A stretch of DNA of 53,628 nt from a virus: positions 1-53,628 of IMG/VR virus record IMGVR_UViG_3300022200_000063, one strand, 5' to 3'. Made by a program: the position numbers and the translations under genes. The notes beneath the pieces were generated by a model. The model had not been told where the DNA came from and did no database searches. It was given only the letters and a program-made list of their open reading frames with translations. This document shows positions 7,694 to 16,255 of this stretch, in pieces (the stretch's first letter is position 1; every line of letters begins with the position of its first letter).

Positions 7694-8368
7694 ATGGGAC
7701 AACTAGTATTTGTCGTTGGAAAAAGCGGCATGGGGAAATCTACGTCTTTGAGAAATCTGGATCCAACAGAGACAGTAATTATCAATACAGACCAAAAACC
7801 TTTGCCATTTAAAAAGTTTGGAGAGAAGTATAATGAAAAGAACGGTAACTATGTCAAGACTTCTGATATAGCTTCTGTAATCCAAAAACTTAAAGAATGT
7901 CATAAAAATTCCAAAATCAAAACTATTATTGTGGATACTTGGTCAAGAATTATGACTGATACAGTAATGAGTCCTGCTTTTAGAGCAGAACAAGGTTTCG
8001 GTAAGTGGACTAAAATGAGTGGAGGCCAATATGACTTGATAAACACTATTAATGAAAAACTTAGAGATGATGTAATTGTGTATCTTTTTGCACATCCAGA
8101 AACTCATTATGATGAGTCTGGATTTGCTTCAGAAAGAATCGCAGTACAGGGAAAACAATTAGAAAGATTTGTTCCTGAAAGCTTTAGCTCTATTGTTTTA
8201 TATACAGAAATAAAAAAAGTTCCTGGACAACCTAATAAACATTTATTCAGAACTGTGAGTTCAGGCACAGATACTTGTAAAACTCCATTAGAAATGTTCG
8301 ATAGTGAAGAAATCGACAATGATTTAGTATTAGTTAATACAGCTATCAGAGAATATTATGGTTTGTAA
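7694..8368 (+). CDS. Sak4-like RecA-fold ATPase (single-strand annealing/recombination)
   Basis: P-loop ATPase of 224 residues. Walker A is VGKSGMGKST at residues 8-17, and Walker B is T-I-I-V-D-T-W-S near residue 79. The short RecA core, with V-I-V-Y-L-F-A-H-P-E as the sensor strand, fits the AAA_24/Sak4 group of phage recombinases. Known Sak4 proteins anneal single strands together with a phage SSB, and an SSB-like gene lies 740 bases downstream with an exonuclease further on. The protein would work on replicating phage DNA in the cytoplasm. Other small phage P-loop proteins share this outline, so the exact subfamily is less certain than the ATPase call. Confidence 0.72.
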   Translation: MGQLVFVVGKSGMGKSTSLRNLDPTETVIINTDQKPLPFKKFGEKYNEKNGNYVKTSDIASVIQKLKECHKNSKIKTIIVDTWSRIMTDTVMSPAFRAEQGFGKWTKMSGGQYDLINTINEKLRDDVIVYLFAHPETHYDESGFASERIAVQGKQLERFVPESFSSIVLYTEIKKVPGQPNKHLFRTVSSGTDTCKTPLEMFDSEEIDNDLVLVNTAIREYYGL

Positions 8369-8416
8369 TTTCACTTTTAAAAATAAATTTCCAAACTAAC
8401 AAGGTTATTGAAATGG

Positions 8417-8446
8417 TTGCAAAATGGGGAAATTTATTAGTATAAA
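8417..8446 (+). promoter_or_regulatory. Candidate promoter in the 142-nt leader before gene 8511
   Basis: The gap 8369-8510 is the longest non-coding stretch in the left block. It holds TTGCAA (8417-8422), an 18-bp spacer and TATAAA (8441-8446), 64 bases before the start codon. A TTAA tandem run (8482-8498) and an A-rich tract follow, and would serve as an unstructured ribosome loading site. The match is to a generic sigma-70 pattern, not to the Bacteroidota TAnnTTTG element, so the call is weak. Transcription by a phage polymerase is also possible. Confidence 0.25.
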
Positions 8447-8510
8447 TAATAATTACAATAACAAGTAGATTGAATAAAAAAATTAATTAATTAATTAAAA
8501 ACACAAAAAA

Positions 8511-9056
8511 ATGAACAAAGAAGTAATTTGGGGAGTACCCACATTAAGAACTAAAAAAGTAGAAAAGTTTAACACACCTGTAGTAACTATGTCATCATTG
8601 GCAAAAAAAGGAGCAGGTCGTAAATTCTCTTTTAATACTGCTGCACAAGAAGCATTAGGATTAGAAGGAGGAGAGACTTACATTACTTTTGGATTTAGCG
8701 GAGATAGCATTTTAGTAATGGCAAGCGCTAATGAGGATCCTAATGGAGTACAACTCACAAAGCAATGTAGTATCAGTAATAAGCGTATTTACGAATACAT
8801 TGCTAAAATTCAAAACCTTAATACAGATGTAGAGAATCACTTACATTTAACAGCTGTAGAAGGTCAGCCTTATTTTGAAGTATCTTCTATTGAATCTGAA
8901 TCTGTATTAATAGAATCTTCACAGGATAATGCAGAAGAATTAGAAACTATAATGGAAGAAGAAGTTCAAGAAGTTCCTAATTCTCCAGGACCAGTATTTG
9001 TTGCGGACTCTTCAGATGACGAAGAAGATACACAAATTGACGAAGAATGGGCATAA
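8511..9056 (+). CDS. Acidic-tailed protein of unknown function
   Basis: 181 residues with two parts. The N-terminal 110 residues are mixed strand/helix; a segment G-R-K-F-S-F-N-T-A-A-Q-E-A-L-G-L is faintly like an AbrB-type swapped-hairpin domain. The last 45 residues are strongly acidic and disordered, ending D-E-E-W-A. Such tails act as protein-recruitment or DNA-mimic segments in SSB-type proteins. It follows a long AT-rich leader with a very A-rich start context, which suggests high expression. It sits next to another acidic-tailed protein (9108). No family is recognised, and a replisome or recombination accessory role is inferred from context. Confidence 0.62.
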   Translation: MNKEVIWGVPTLRTKKVEKFNTPVVTMSSLAKKGAGRKFSFNTAAQEALGLEGGETYITFGFSGDSILVMASANEDPNGVQLTKQCSISNKRIYEYIAKIQNLNTDVENHLHLTAVEGQPYFEVSSIESESVLIESSQDNAEELETIMEEEVQEVPNSPGPVFVADSSDDEEDTQIDEEWA

Positions 9057-9107
9057 TTTATTGAAGAATAGTATAATTAATAAAAACACTTTTAAAATTT
9101 TTAAACA

Positions 9108-9701
9108 ATGATTAATTTAAATGACAGCAGTTATGATGCTGGTACATCAGCAGTAATTTTTAATGGAGGTAAAGCAGGTATTGTTAATAATGTGACTATT
9201 TCTATAGAAAAGAAGAAAGCTGATGACAAAGAACAAGCTCCTGATTATAAATTAGTATTTACAGATGCTAATGGAGGATCTTGTAATACTTCTTTTTGGT
9301 ATGTAACAGCTGATACTCAATATGCTAATATGAAAGAGCAAACCTTAAAGCAAGGTAAAATTTTGAAACATATTATTCATGCTATTTATGGATCAGAGTT
9401 CCAAATTCCTGTGGTAAAAACTCCTAAAGAATTATTAGATACTTGTATGAAGCTTATCCGAGATGGATTGGCTTCTGGTCTTAAATTTAGAGTATTTGCT
9501 AATTATGGGACTGCTCAATATACTAAAAAGTATATTCAGCCTCGTTCTTGGGTTCCTTTTATGGAGCCTATGACTGTATTGGAAGAAGAAAGTCGCTTAA
9601 AACAAGGCGATCTTGATGCTATGGTGCGTCTTGAAGAAGATTCTCCTGTTTCAGTATCAGAAAAAAGTTCTTCAAGTACTGATGACGATGATTGGGATTA
9701 A
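9108..9701 (+). CDS. Single-stranded DNA-binding-like protein
   Basis: 197 residues. The body is predicted beta-rich with aromatic residues (S-F-W-Y-V) that could stack on bases, followed by a Ser-rich linker and the terminal tail S-T-D-D-D-D-W-D. The short acidic tail with an aromatic near the end is the hallmark of SSB-type proteins (E. coli SSB ends DDDIPF; T7 gp2.5 has a comparable tail). Such a protein would coat single strands and recruit replication and recombination enzymes. Neighbours are a Sak4-like ATPase and a primase. Sequence similarity to a known OB fold is not obvious by eye, so the call rests on the tail, size and context. A strong terminator follows. Confidence 0.58.
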   Translation: MINLNDSSYDAGTSAVIFNGGKAGIVNNVTISIEKKKADDKEQAPDYKLVFTDANGGSCNTSFWYVTADTQYANMKEQTLKQGKILKHIIHAIYGSEFQIPVVKTPKELLDTCMKLIRDGLASGLKFRVFANYGTAQYTKKYIQPRSWVPFMEPMTVLEEESRLKQGDLDAMVRLEEDSPVSVSEKSSSSTDDDDWD

Positions 9702-9712
9702 TCGTTAAATTT

Positions 9713-9748
9713 GTAGAGAGGCCTCATTAAGAGGCCTTTCTATTTTTT
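9713..9748 (+). terminator. Rho-independent terminator after the SSB-like gene
   Basis: Stem GTAGAGAGGCCTC (9713-9725), loop ATTAA, and the complementary arm GAGGCCTTTCTAT (9731-9743) with two G-U wobbles, followed by TTTTTAT. It lies 12 bases after the stop codon and 11 bases before the primase start, so it should end or attenuate transcription between these genes. Confidence 0.82.
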
Positions 9749-9758
9749 ATTTTATAGG

Positions 9759-10763
9759 ATGGGGAAATTAGACTTAAATTCTATTGCTTTTAACGAACAC
9801 CTTACTAGAGAAGATATCTTTAATATAATATCTCAAGAAGATATTTATTCTTTTTATATTGGGGAAAAGGTAGAATCAGGAGATAGACTACATAGCCCAT
9901 TAAGAGAAGATAATGTACCGTCTTTTGGTATATATTATCATAAACATCAACAAGGAATATTAATGTTCAAAGATTATGCTACAGGAGATTGTGGAGATGC
10001 TATAATTTTTGTATGTAAACTTTTTAATATTACTTATTATGAGGCCTTAATGAAAATTGCTTTTGATTTTAATCTTACGAGTCTACAAATTACTGATGGT
10101 AAAAAATACTATCAGACTATGAAAAAAGTAGTGCAGAAAGAACAAGTCAAGTTGGGAATAAAAATTAGGAATTGGCAAATAAAAGATAAGTCTTATTGGT
10201 CCAGTTTTGGCATAACAAAACGAACATTAATAAAATATAACGTATTTCCTATAAGTTATGTATTCTTTAATGGAGATGCTTATAAAGCAGATGATCTTGC
10301 ATATGCTTATGCAGAGTTTAAAGATAATATTCCCACTTATAAAATCTATCAGCCTTTTAGTAAAAAATTCAAGTGGATAAATAACGCCAATTATTCCGTA
10401 CATCAAGGATATAGTCAATTACCTTCAAAAGGAGAATTACTAATTATTACTAAATCACTTAAAGACGTTATGAGTATTCGTGACGTTTTAAGAGTCCCGT
10501 CTATCGGTCTACAATCTGAATCAGTTATGATGAAAGACTCTGTTATGGAAGAATATAAATCAAGATTTAAGAAAGTAGTTTGTCTTTTTGATAATGATAA
10601 TGCAGGTATTAATTTATCTGAACAATTTAGTGAATATTTTAATGTACCATATTTTTTACTTCCTAATATAAATGATACAAAAGATTTTTCAGATCTAGTA
10701 AAGGAAGTTGGTAAAGAAAAAGCACGACAAATTTTTACCAAAGAATTAAACAAATTAATCTAA
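9759..10763 (+). CDS. DnaG-type primase (TOPRIM)
   Basis: Makes RNA primers for lagging-strand synthesis. The N-terminal part (LHSPLREDNVPSFG, then a G-D-A-I-I-F-V segment) follows the outline of the CHC2 zinc-binding domain. Most of the usual zinc Cys residues are missing, so this part may have lost metal binding. The TOPRIM core has G-E-L-L-I-I-T-K-S-L-K-D (usually a conserved Glu; Lys-Ser here) and FDNDNAG, with Asp278 and Asp280 as the metal-binding pair. The 334-residue length fits short phage primases lacking the helicase-binding C-terminal domain. The stop overlaps the ATG of the next gene by one base (TAATG). Confidence 0.8.
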   Translation: MGKLDLNSIAFNEHLTREDIFNIISQEDIYSFYIGEKVESGDRLHSPLREDNVPSFGIYYHKHQQGILMFKDYATGDCGDAIIFVCKLFNITYYEALMKIAFDFNLTSLQITDGKKYYQTMKKVVQKEQVKLGIKIRNWQIKDKSYWSSFGITKRTLIKYNVFPISYVFFNGDAYKADDLAYAYAEFKDNIPTYKIYQPFSKKFKWINNANYSVHQGYSQLPSKGELLIITKSLKDVMSIRDVLRVPSIGLQSESVMMKDSVMEEYKSRFKKVVCLFDNDNAGINLSEQFSEYFNVPYFLLPNINDTKDFSDLVKEVGKEKARQIFTKELNKLI

Positions 10764-13192
10764 TGAAAAGAGAAACAGACAAGCAAATCGGCTACGATTC
10801 TAACGTGGTCTTCGACGGCTATGATGCTAAAATTAGCGAATCTGATATGGATAAATTATGGGATTTATTACAAGATCCTTATAAAAATTCTATTGGAGCA
10901 GTAGTCAGAGAGTATGTGAGTAATTCTTTCGATTCTCATGCAGAAGCAAAATTTATTAAAGAAAATTCTGTTGAGGATATTCGTAAAGAGTATTCTATTT
11001 ACAATAATTATACTGATGATTATATTTATGAGCTTAAAGAGAGACTATCAGATTTTAATGATGATCCTGTAATTGTTACTATTAGTAAAGATGATACAGG
11101 GCATTATTGGGCTACTGAAGATTTTGGAGTAGGTTTAAGTCCTGAGAGAGTACGAGATGTATTTTGTAATTATCTTAAATCTACCAAAGAAGATACAAAT
11201 AATCTTATAGGAGCTTTTGGTATTGGCTCTAAATCGGGGTTATCGTATACTGATGTAGTCTATATCAGAACTCGTTACAATGGCACTGAGTATTTTTATA
11301 TGCTAAGAAAGGGAGAAAAGTCTCCTAGATTAGATGTAGTTATGGATATTCCTACAGATGAAAGAAATGGGACAGAGATTAAGGTCTATATCAAAACTAC
11401 AAAACAATACTCTTGGTCCAATCCTCAACCTGAGACTCATAGATTTCAAGAAGAGTGTAAAAAACAATTAGCTTATTTTGATAATGTATATTTTAAAGGA
11501 ACGAATATCGCCAATGACTATACTATTATAGAAGGAGATAATTGGAAAATATCAAGTAATGGTAATCCTTTTTCAGGTCTACATATGTGCTTAGGAAAAG
11601 TGGCCTACCCCATTGATTGGGATTCTTTAGGCGAAGAGTCAATAAAACTTCCTGTAGCTTTAAAGTTTGATATTGGAGAATTGGACATTATTCAAACAAG
11701 AGAAGATGTAAAATATACTCCTAGAACAAAAGAAGCCATTTTAAATAAAATAAAAGCACTTAAACAAGAATTATTGGATAGATGGAAAGCTGAGAATGAA
11801 TACGAAACAGATAATTTCATAAATTTCATTAAGAATAGACATAATAATATTGTTTTAAATTTTACTACTAAGAACTATTCATCTACTTTGTATCTATCAG
11901 AATTATTTTCTGATAAAGAGATGCCTAAATGGAAATTCATTCCTTACGATAAAATAGGTTTTAATGTAGATTCTTTTGAAGGTTTTAGGTTTTTTGTAGA
12001 TTATCATTCTCCAAACTATGTAAATAACACAGGTTTAAAACATCAAAATAATGAGATAGCAACTTTAATAAAAAGAAATGCTCCTTGTTATCGTATAGTA
12101 GGAACCCATGATTCAAGAAAGAGTAAATATATAGCAAATACTGTAGATAGACCTTTATTTTATTTTGTAAGAGAAAAGGCAGATGCTACTATAAATTTAA
12201 AGCATTATAAAACTTTTTTGAAATTAGAAAACTACCCTAAAAGTGAGTGGAGAACTATAATTAGTACGGTACAAAAAGAAGAAAAGAAGGCTCTTTTAGC
12301 TTTTACTAAATCTTATCAAAATACTATTATTGATCCAGATTGGCTAAAAGCACAAAGAAGTGCTAGAAAATCCTCTGATAATACTGTGTTTAATATTTAT
12401 AAATATGACGATTCTTATAGTTATTCAGGTGCTTTTAAAGCACATCAAATGAAGAAAAGGCAGATTGAAGGAAGTAAGAGGATTTTATATGTAGCAGGAC
12501 TTAAAGAAGACCAACGTTGGTTAAGATTTGTACATTATGTACTCACCGATATTTACGGAAGTTCTAAGAAAAGATACTTTAATGTTTTCTATATAGCTCC
12601 TTCAAATGTTAAATATTTAAAAGATGCAGTCAACCTAATAAATCCTTTAAATTATATGGAAAATCGAATTTTTATCAAAGCAGTAACTGCAATTAAGATA
12701 GCTAGATCACCAGAATTCGAGTCTTTAAGAGAAATCCTAAGCCATTCTTCAAAATACTCTCATGCATTATTAAATATTAATCCTGAGATTTCTAAATTAA
12801 TTGACGAATTATCTTCTTTTACTACTAATTACAATTCTTTTAATAATATCGAACTAAACTCTAAATTTTATAGTAAAGAAAGTAAGGAATCTTTTATTAT
12901 AAGTGTGTATAATTATGTAGAAAGTAAAGGTCTTTTTGATAAGAAGTATTTAGAAATAGCTGATAAAGTTCAGGATTTCTTTAAAAATGTTCCTTTAATA
13001 ACTAATCTAAGACAATCAGAGATTACAGAACAAAATTTAAGTGTAGCATTTTACAGATTTAATAAATCTGCTCCAAAACAATTTTGGAAAAAAATTAATC
13101 CTATGCTTTATGTGAATCTGAATGATGAGGAGTTTAAATGGTTAGAAAAAGTGGAGCAAAATCGTTATAAAAGAATTCATTTAATACCTTAA
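10763..13192 (+). CDS. rIIA: RIIA-like GHKL (Bergerat-fold) ATPase
   Basis: An 809-residue protein with an N-terminal GHKL ATPase: motif N R-E-Y-V-S-N-S-F-D-S (Glu50, Asn54, Asp57), motif G1 DFGVG (120-124) and motif G2 GAFGIGSKSG (150-159). The remaining 600 residues are Tyr- and Lys-rich without a clear family. T4 RIIA has the same layout, and an RIIB homologue lies 264 bases downstream, which makes the assignment to an RIIA-type protein likely. In T4 the pair affects lysis timing and resistance to the lambda Rex exclusion system. Its role in crAss-like phages is not known. Other GHKL families (Hsp90, MutL) lack the RIIB partner. Confidence 0.75.
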   Translation: MKRETDKQIGYDSNVVFDGYDAKISESDMDKLWDLLQDPYKNSIGAVVREYVSNSFDSHAEAKFIKENSVEDIRKEYSIYNNYTDDYIYELKERLSDFNDDPVIVTISKDDTGHYWATEDFGVGLSPERVRDVFCNYLKSTKEDTNNLIGAFGIGSKSGLSYTDVVYIRTRYNGTEYFYMLRKGEKSPRLDVVMDIPTDERNGTEIKVYIKTTKQYSWSNPQPETHRFQEECKKQLAYFDNVYFKGTNIANDYTIIEGDNWKISSNGNPFSGLHMCLGKVAYPIDWDSLGEESIKLPVALKFDIGELDIIQTREDVKYTPRTKEAILNKIKALKQELLDRWKAENEYETDNFINFIKNRHNNIVLNFTTKNYSSTLYLSELFSDKEMPKWKFIPYDKIGFNVDSFEGFRFFVDYHSPNYVNNTGLKHQNNEIATLIKRNAPCYRIVGTHDSRKSKYIANTVDRPLFYFVREKADATINLKHYKTFLKLENYPKSEWRTIISTVQKEEKKALLAFTKSYQNTIIDPDWLKAQRSARKSSDNTVFNIYKYDDSYSYSGAFKAHQMKKRQIEGSKRILYVAGLKEDQRWLRFVHYVLTDIYGSSKKRYFNVFYIAPSNVKYLKDAVNLINPLNYMENRIFIKAVTAIKIARSPEFESLREILSHSSKYSHALLNINPEISKLIDELSSFTTNYNSFNNIELNSKFYSKESKESFIISVYNYVESKGLFDKKYLEIADKVQDFFKNVPLITNLRQSEITEQNLSVAFYRFNKSAPKQFWKKINPMLYVNLNDEEFKWLEKVEQNRYKRIHLIP

Positions 13193-13194
13193 TT

Positions 13195-13464
13195 ATGGAA
13201 AATGAAATAGCAAAAGATTATTTTGGAAATGATGTGCAAGTAGGAGATATTATAATCAGACCTGTATACTCTTCTGTAGAAGAAAGAAAGGTGGTTAAGA
13301 TAACCAGATTAAGTATATACTTAGAAGGAATACATTATATATGGAATCCGACAAAAAAACGTTATGAAGCTACATCTAATTCTTTTGGAAAACCTTTAAG
13401 AATAAGTAGAGAGTACTGGGAATATAGAATTTTTAATAAATCAAAATTAACAAACAATGATTAA
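13195..13464 (+). CDS. Hypothetical small protein between rIIA and rIIB
   Basis: 89 residues, not recognised. The N-terminal V-G-D-I-I-I-R-P-V-Y and later aromatic strands suggest a small beta-barrel (KOW or Tudor-like). It starts two bases after the rIIA stop (TAATT ATG) and overlaps the rIIB start by 8 nt, so it is probably co-translated with the pair. Confidence 0.55.
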   Translation: MENEIAKDYFGNDVQVGDIIIRPVYSSVEERKVVKITRLSIYLEGIHYIWNPTKKRYEATSNSFGKPLRISREYWEYRIFNKSKLTNND

Positions 13465-14752
13465 AGCAACTAGAGTTGGGCATACTATTGTATGTTTTAT
13501 CAACAACAAAATGTATCAAAAAACATTTTTAGATGAAAAAGAATTAATTTCTAATTATGAATTAATCCTTAACACTTCAGACGAAGATCCTGAAGAAATA
13601 GCTAATTTAAAAGCTATTTTTGAGATTCCTAAAACTTCTGAAGAATTAGAAATTGAAAAAAAAGTTGAAGAAATTAATCGTAATGCTGAAGAACGTAAAG
13701 ACCTTCTTCAATGGATGGAAGATATTAAGAATCTCGGAGATGAGCATTTTGAGGTAAAAGGGATTAGTTTGTATATGAAAGGTATTCCTATTTCTGTACC
13801 AGAATTTTTAGCTAAAGAATTTGCTAAAAGAAGAGAAAATGAGGAAGATCTAAAATCATTAATTAATTTTTGGAGATTATTAGCATTAAATCCTGATCCA
13901 AGATGTAGAGAGGACTTGTATAAGTTCTTAATTAATAATCATATGGTGGTTACCCCTTCTGGTTATTTCTTGGCTTATAGAAATGCAAATGTTAAAAAGG
14001 CTTCTAATAACAGAATTCTTGAAGAATTTGTAGCGGCCCAAATAATAAAAATCAAAGGATGGAAAAAATCTCCTAAAAATTATATTATTTTTCAACATCT
14101 AGATTCTAATGAACTTGAATGTAAGGCTTTTCAAATTATAGATAAATGGTTTGATTCAGAGAATATTAAACGTTCTGATTATAAGGAATTAGGTAATCTC
14201 CAAGATTTATCTGATGAGTTTAATGAAAATATTCACGAATTAGGACAAACTATCTATACTGACGCTCATTCAGGAAGTACTACTATTATTATAGGACAAC
14301 CAGTTACTATTGATAGAAATGAATGTGATGCTGATCCTGATAGAACATGTTCCAGAGGTTTGCACTTAGGTTCTACTAATTTTATGAGTAGAAATTATTT
14401 TGGTTCTGTGGGTCTTGTATGTTTATGTAATCCTATGCATGTTGTAGCAGTTCCATATACTGATGGACAAAAACTACGTACTTCTGAATATTTACCTATT
14501 GGTATTGCTGAGTACGAGAAGCAGGGAAAAATTATACCAATAGAATCAGCTACTTTTGAGTATGACTATGCTACTCATACAGAGGAACAATTGACTGACA
14601 TGCTCTCTAAGGCTCGTTTTGAATCTCTTAAAGAACATAAAATCCTTCCTTTGGAAATCACTCAAAAACAATTAGATGAGATTCTTAAAGGGTTTTCTGA
14701 ATCTGTAGATGATATGAGAGAAATAATTAATAACAGAGTAAATAAAGTGTAA
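13457..14752 (+). CDS. rIIB: RIIB-like protein
   Basis: 431 residues. The C-terminal half carries the RIIB signature: D-R-N-E-C-D-A-D-P-D-R-T-C-S-R-G-L-H (Cys298, His303), then a Tyr/Phe-Gly turn, L-C-N-P-M-H-V-V-A-V-P and a K-L-R-T-S-E-Y strand. This matches T4 RIIB (pattern D-x-T-C-S-x-G-L-H-V and N-P-x-D-V-V-S-V-P). The centre has a helical F-L-I-N-N-H-M-V-V-T-P-S-G-Y-F-L-A-Y-R, also typical. T4 RIIB works with RIIA near the membrane in an unclear manner that affects lysis inhibition and exclusion. Pairing with the GHKL protein upstream strengthens both calls. The N-terminal 120 residues (acidic, coiled-coil-like) are specific to this version. Confidence 0.8.
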   Translation: MIKATRVGHTIVCFINNKMYQKTFLDEKELISNYELILNTSDEDPEEIANLKAIFEIPKTSEELEIEKKVEEINRNAEERKDLLQWMEDIKNLGDEHFEVKGISLYMKGIPISVPEFLAKEFAKRRENEEDLKSLINFWRLLALNPDPRCREDLYKFLINNHMVVTPSGYFLAYRNANVKKASNNRILEEFVAAQIIKIKGWKKSPKNYIIFQHLDSNELECKAFQIIDKWFDSENIKRSDYKELGNLQDLSDEFNENIHELGQTIYTDAHSGSTTIIIGQPVTIDRNECDADPDRTCSRGLHLGSTNFMSRNYFGSVGLVCLCNPMHVVAVPYTDGQKLRTSEYLPIGIAEYEKQGKIIPIESATFEYDYATHTEEQLTDMLSKARFESLKEHKILPLEITQKQLDEILKGFSESVDDMREIINNRVNKV

Positions 14753-14753
14753 T

Positions 14754-15245
14754 ATGGTAAGTGAAATTAAATTAGAATTTCCTGAGTTTATTACACATAT
14801 ACCTCAAAGTAAGAACAAATTTTTAAAAATAGGTTATAACAGAATCTACGCGTCTGCCCACCATACGGTTAGGGCAGCGCTAGTTTCTGCTATGCATGGT
14901 TATATTGAAAAACATATTCCAGAAAATTTGTCTATAGAAACTCCTATAGAAACTAAACTTGTTGTGTATGTACCAATAAATTTTGGAGATGTTAAACGAT
15001 TAAAGGACAAAAAAACAGGTAATTGGTACTTGAATTGGAAACCTGCAAGAATAGGATATTCTCCTAGATGGGATATCGGAAATCTCGCTATGGTATGGAT
15101 TAAATGTTTAGATGACGTACTAATTAAGAAAAATATTCTTCCAGAAGATACTGTGGAATTTCTAAAAAAGACAAGTTATGAATTTGTAGAAGTACCTACA
15201 TTAAAAGAGAGAAAATTAGTATATCATATCAAAACAATTAAATAA
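14754..15245 (+). CDS. RusA-like Holliday-junction resolvase (probable)
   Basis: 163 residues. The C-terminal part R-W-D-I-G-N-L-A-M-V-W-I-K-C-L-D-D-V-L holds Asp107 and the pair Asp120-Asp121, followed by an ILPEDT turn. This resembles RusA enzymes, where P-D-I-D-N-L-x-K-x-x-x-D-x-L places the metal-binding Asp residues. The Gly in place of the usual second Asp of DIDN is a deviation. The preceding strands (T-K-L-V-V-Y-V-P) fit the RusA fold. A resolvase next to an exonuclease and a Sak4-like annealing protein would complete a phage recombination set and debranch DNA before packaging. Confidence is limited by the deviation. Confidence 0.5.
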   Translation: MVSEIKLEFPEFITHIPQSKNKFLKIGYNRIYASAHHTVRAALVSAMHGYIEKHIPENLSIETPIETKLVVYVPINFGDVKRLKDKKTGNWYLNWKPARIGYSPRWDIGNLAMVWIKCLDDVLIKKNILPEDTVEFLKKTSYEFVEVPTLKERKLVYHIKTIK

Positions 15246-16255
15246 TGAATACATATAAAGAGATAGAAGCTATAAATCAGAGTTCCCTAAAGCAAATTTT
15301 AAAAAGTCCTAAAGCATATTTAGACGCTAAAGATAAGGATGATTTTGGAAGAGATCCTAAGCATTATGTATTAGGCAGTCTTCTTGATGAAATGTTATTA
15401 GAGGATTCTGATTATATAGAAAATAATTATTATCAAATGCCTGAGATTTCAGTAAGTGATTCTATTAAAGATATTATAGAATATGTGCACGAAGTTGTGA
15501 CAGTTGAGGGAATAGAAGATACTATAGAATCTGGGGCATTAGATGAGTTAATCGTTAAAGGATGTGGAATTTATAATTGGAATCCAAAATGGGGACCAGA
15601 AGCTAGAGCAAAAAATATTAAAGCAAATGGTGGTATTGAGTACTTCAACGCTCTAAAGAATTGTAATGGGAAAACTCTTATCACTGCTTTAGAATATAAT
15701 CAAGCTTTAATTGCTAAAATGGCCGCCATATCTGATCCTTATATTAAACCATTTTTAGTAGCTTCTTCTGATAATGAAATTATAAAGAAAAAAGTAATCC
15801 AATTTACTTATAGAAATTATAGTTGTAAGGGAGAAGTAGATTTAATTAGAATAGATCATAAAAACAAACTGATTCATCCTTGCGATATAAAAAGTCTTGG
15901 CATGTCTACTGAGTATTTTCCATTAAATTTTTGGAAATTCAGATATGATTTTCAAGGAAGTTTTTATTCTATAGGATTAGAGCAGGATCCTGAAATTATC
16001 AGTTTAATGAATAAAGGCTATGGAATAAAGCCTTTTAAATTTATCGTTATAGACATTAATAATAATAGTTACCCTCTTATTTATGAAATGCCTTCAGATG
16101 TATTTATGATAGGCGTTCGAGGGGGAACTTTGTCTAACGGTAAAGTTTTAGAAGGAATAGACCAGGCTTTTGATAGATTAGATTTCCACCTAACCAAAGG
16201 TGATTTTACCTACCCTAAAGAATATTATAATGGTCCTTTAAAACTTTCTATATGA
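15245..16255 (+). CDS. PD-(D/E)XK exonuclease (RecE/YqaJ-like)
   Basis: 336 residues. The N-terminus I-N-Q-S-S-L-K-Q-I-L-K-S-P-K-A-Y and Y-V-L-G-S-L-L-D-E-M-L-L-E match the start of phage RecE-type and related exonucleases, where the Gly-x2-x3-(H/D) helix lies near the active site. The nuclease core is visible as GEVD (196-199) followed by D-I-K (214-216), the D/E-x-K catalytic pair, then a Q-G-S-F-Y-S helix. It would resect 5' ends for annealing-type recombination. The stop overlaps the next start by four bases. A Cas4-like role is unlikely because no iron-sulphur cysteine cluster is seen. Confidence 0.72.
   Translation: MNTYKEIEAINQSSLKQILKSPKAYLDAKDKDDFGRDPKHYVLGSLLDEMLLEDSDYIENNYYQMPEISVSDSIKDIIEYVHEVVTVEGIEDTIESGALDELIVKGCGIYNWNPKWGPEARAKNIKANGGIEYFNALKNCNGKTLITALEYNQALIAKMAAISDPYIKPFLVASSDNEIIKKKVIQFTYRNYSCKGEVDLIRIDHKNKLIHPCDIKSLGMSTEYFPLNFWKFRYDFQGSFYSIGLEQDPEIISLMNKGYGIKPFKFIVIDINNNSYPLIYEMPSDVFMIGVRGGTLSNGKVLEGIDQAFDRLDFHLTKGDFTYPKEYYNGPLKLSI

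Noticed and set aside
10415-10753. Antisense open frame of 112 codons opposite the primase
   Set aside because: It mirrors the conserved TOPRIM coding sequence and has no features of its own.
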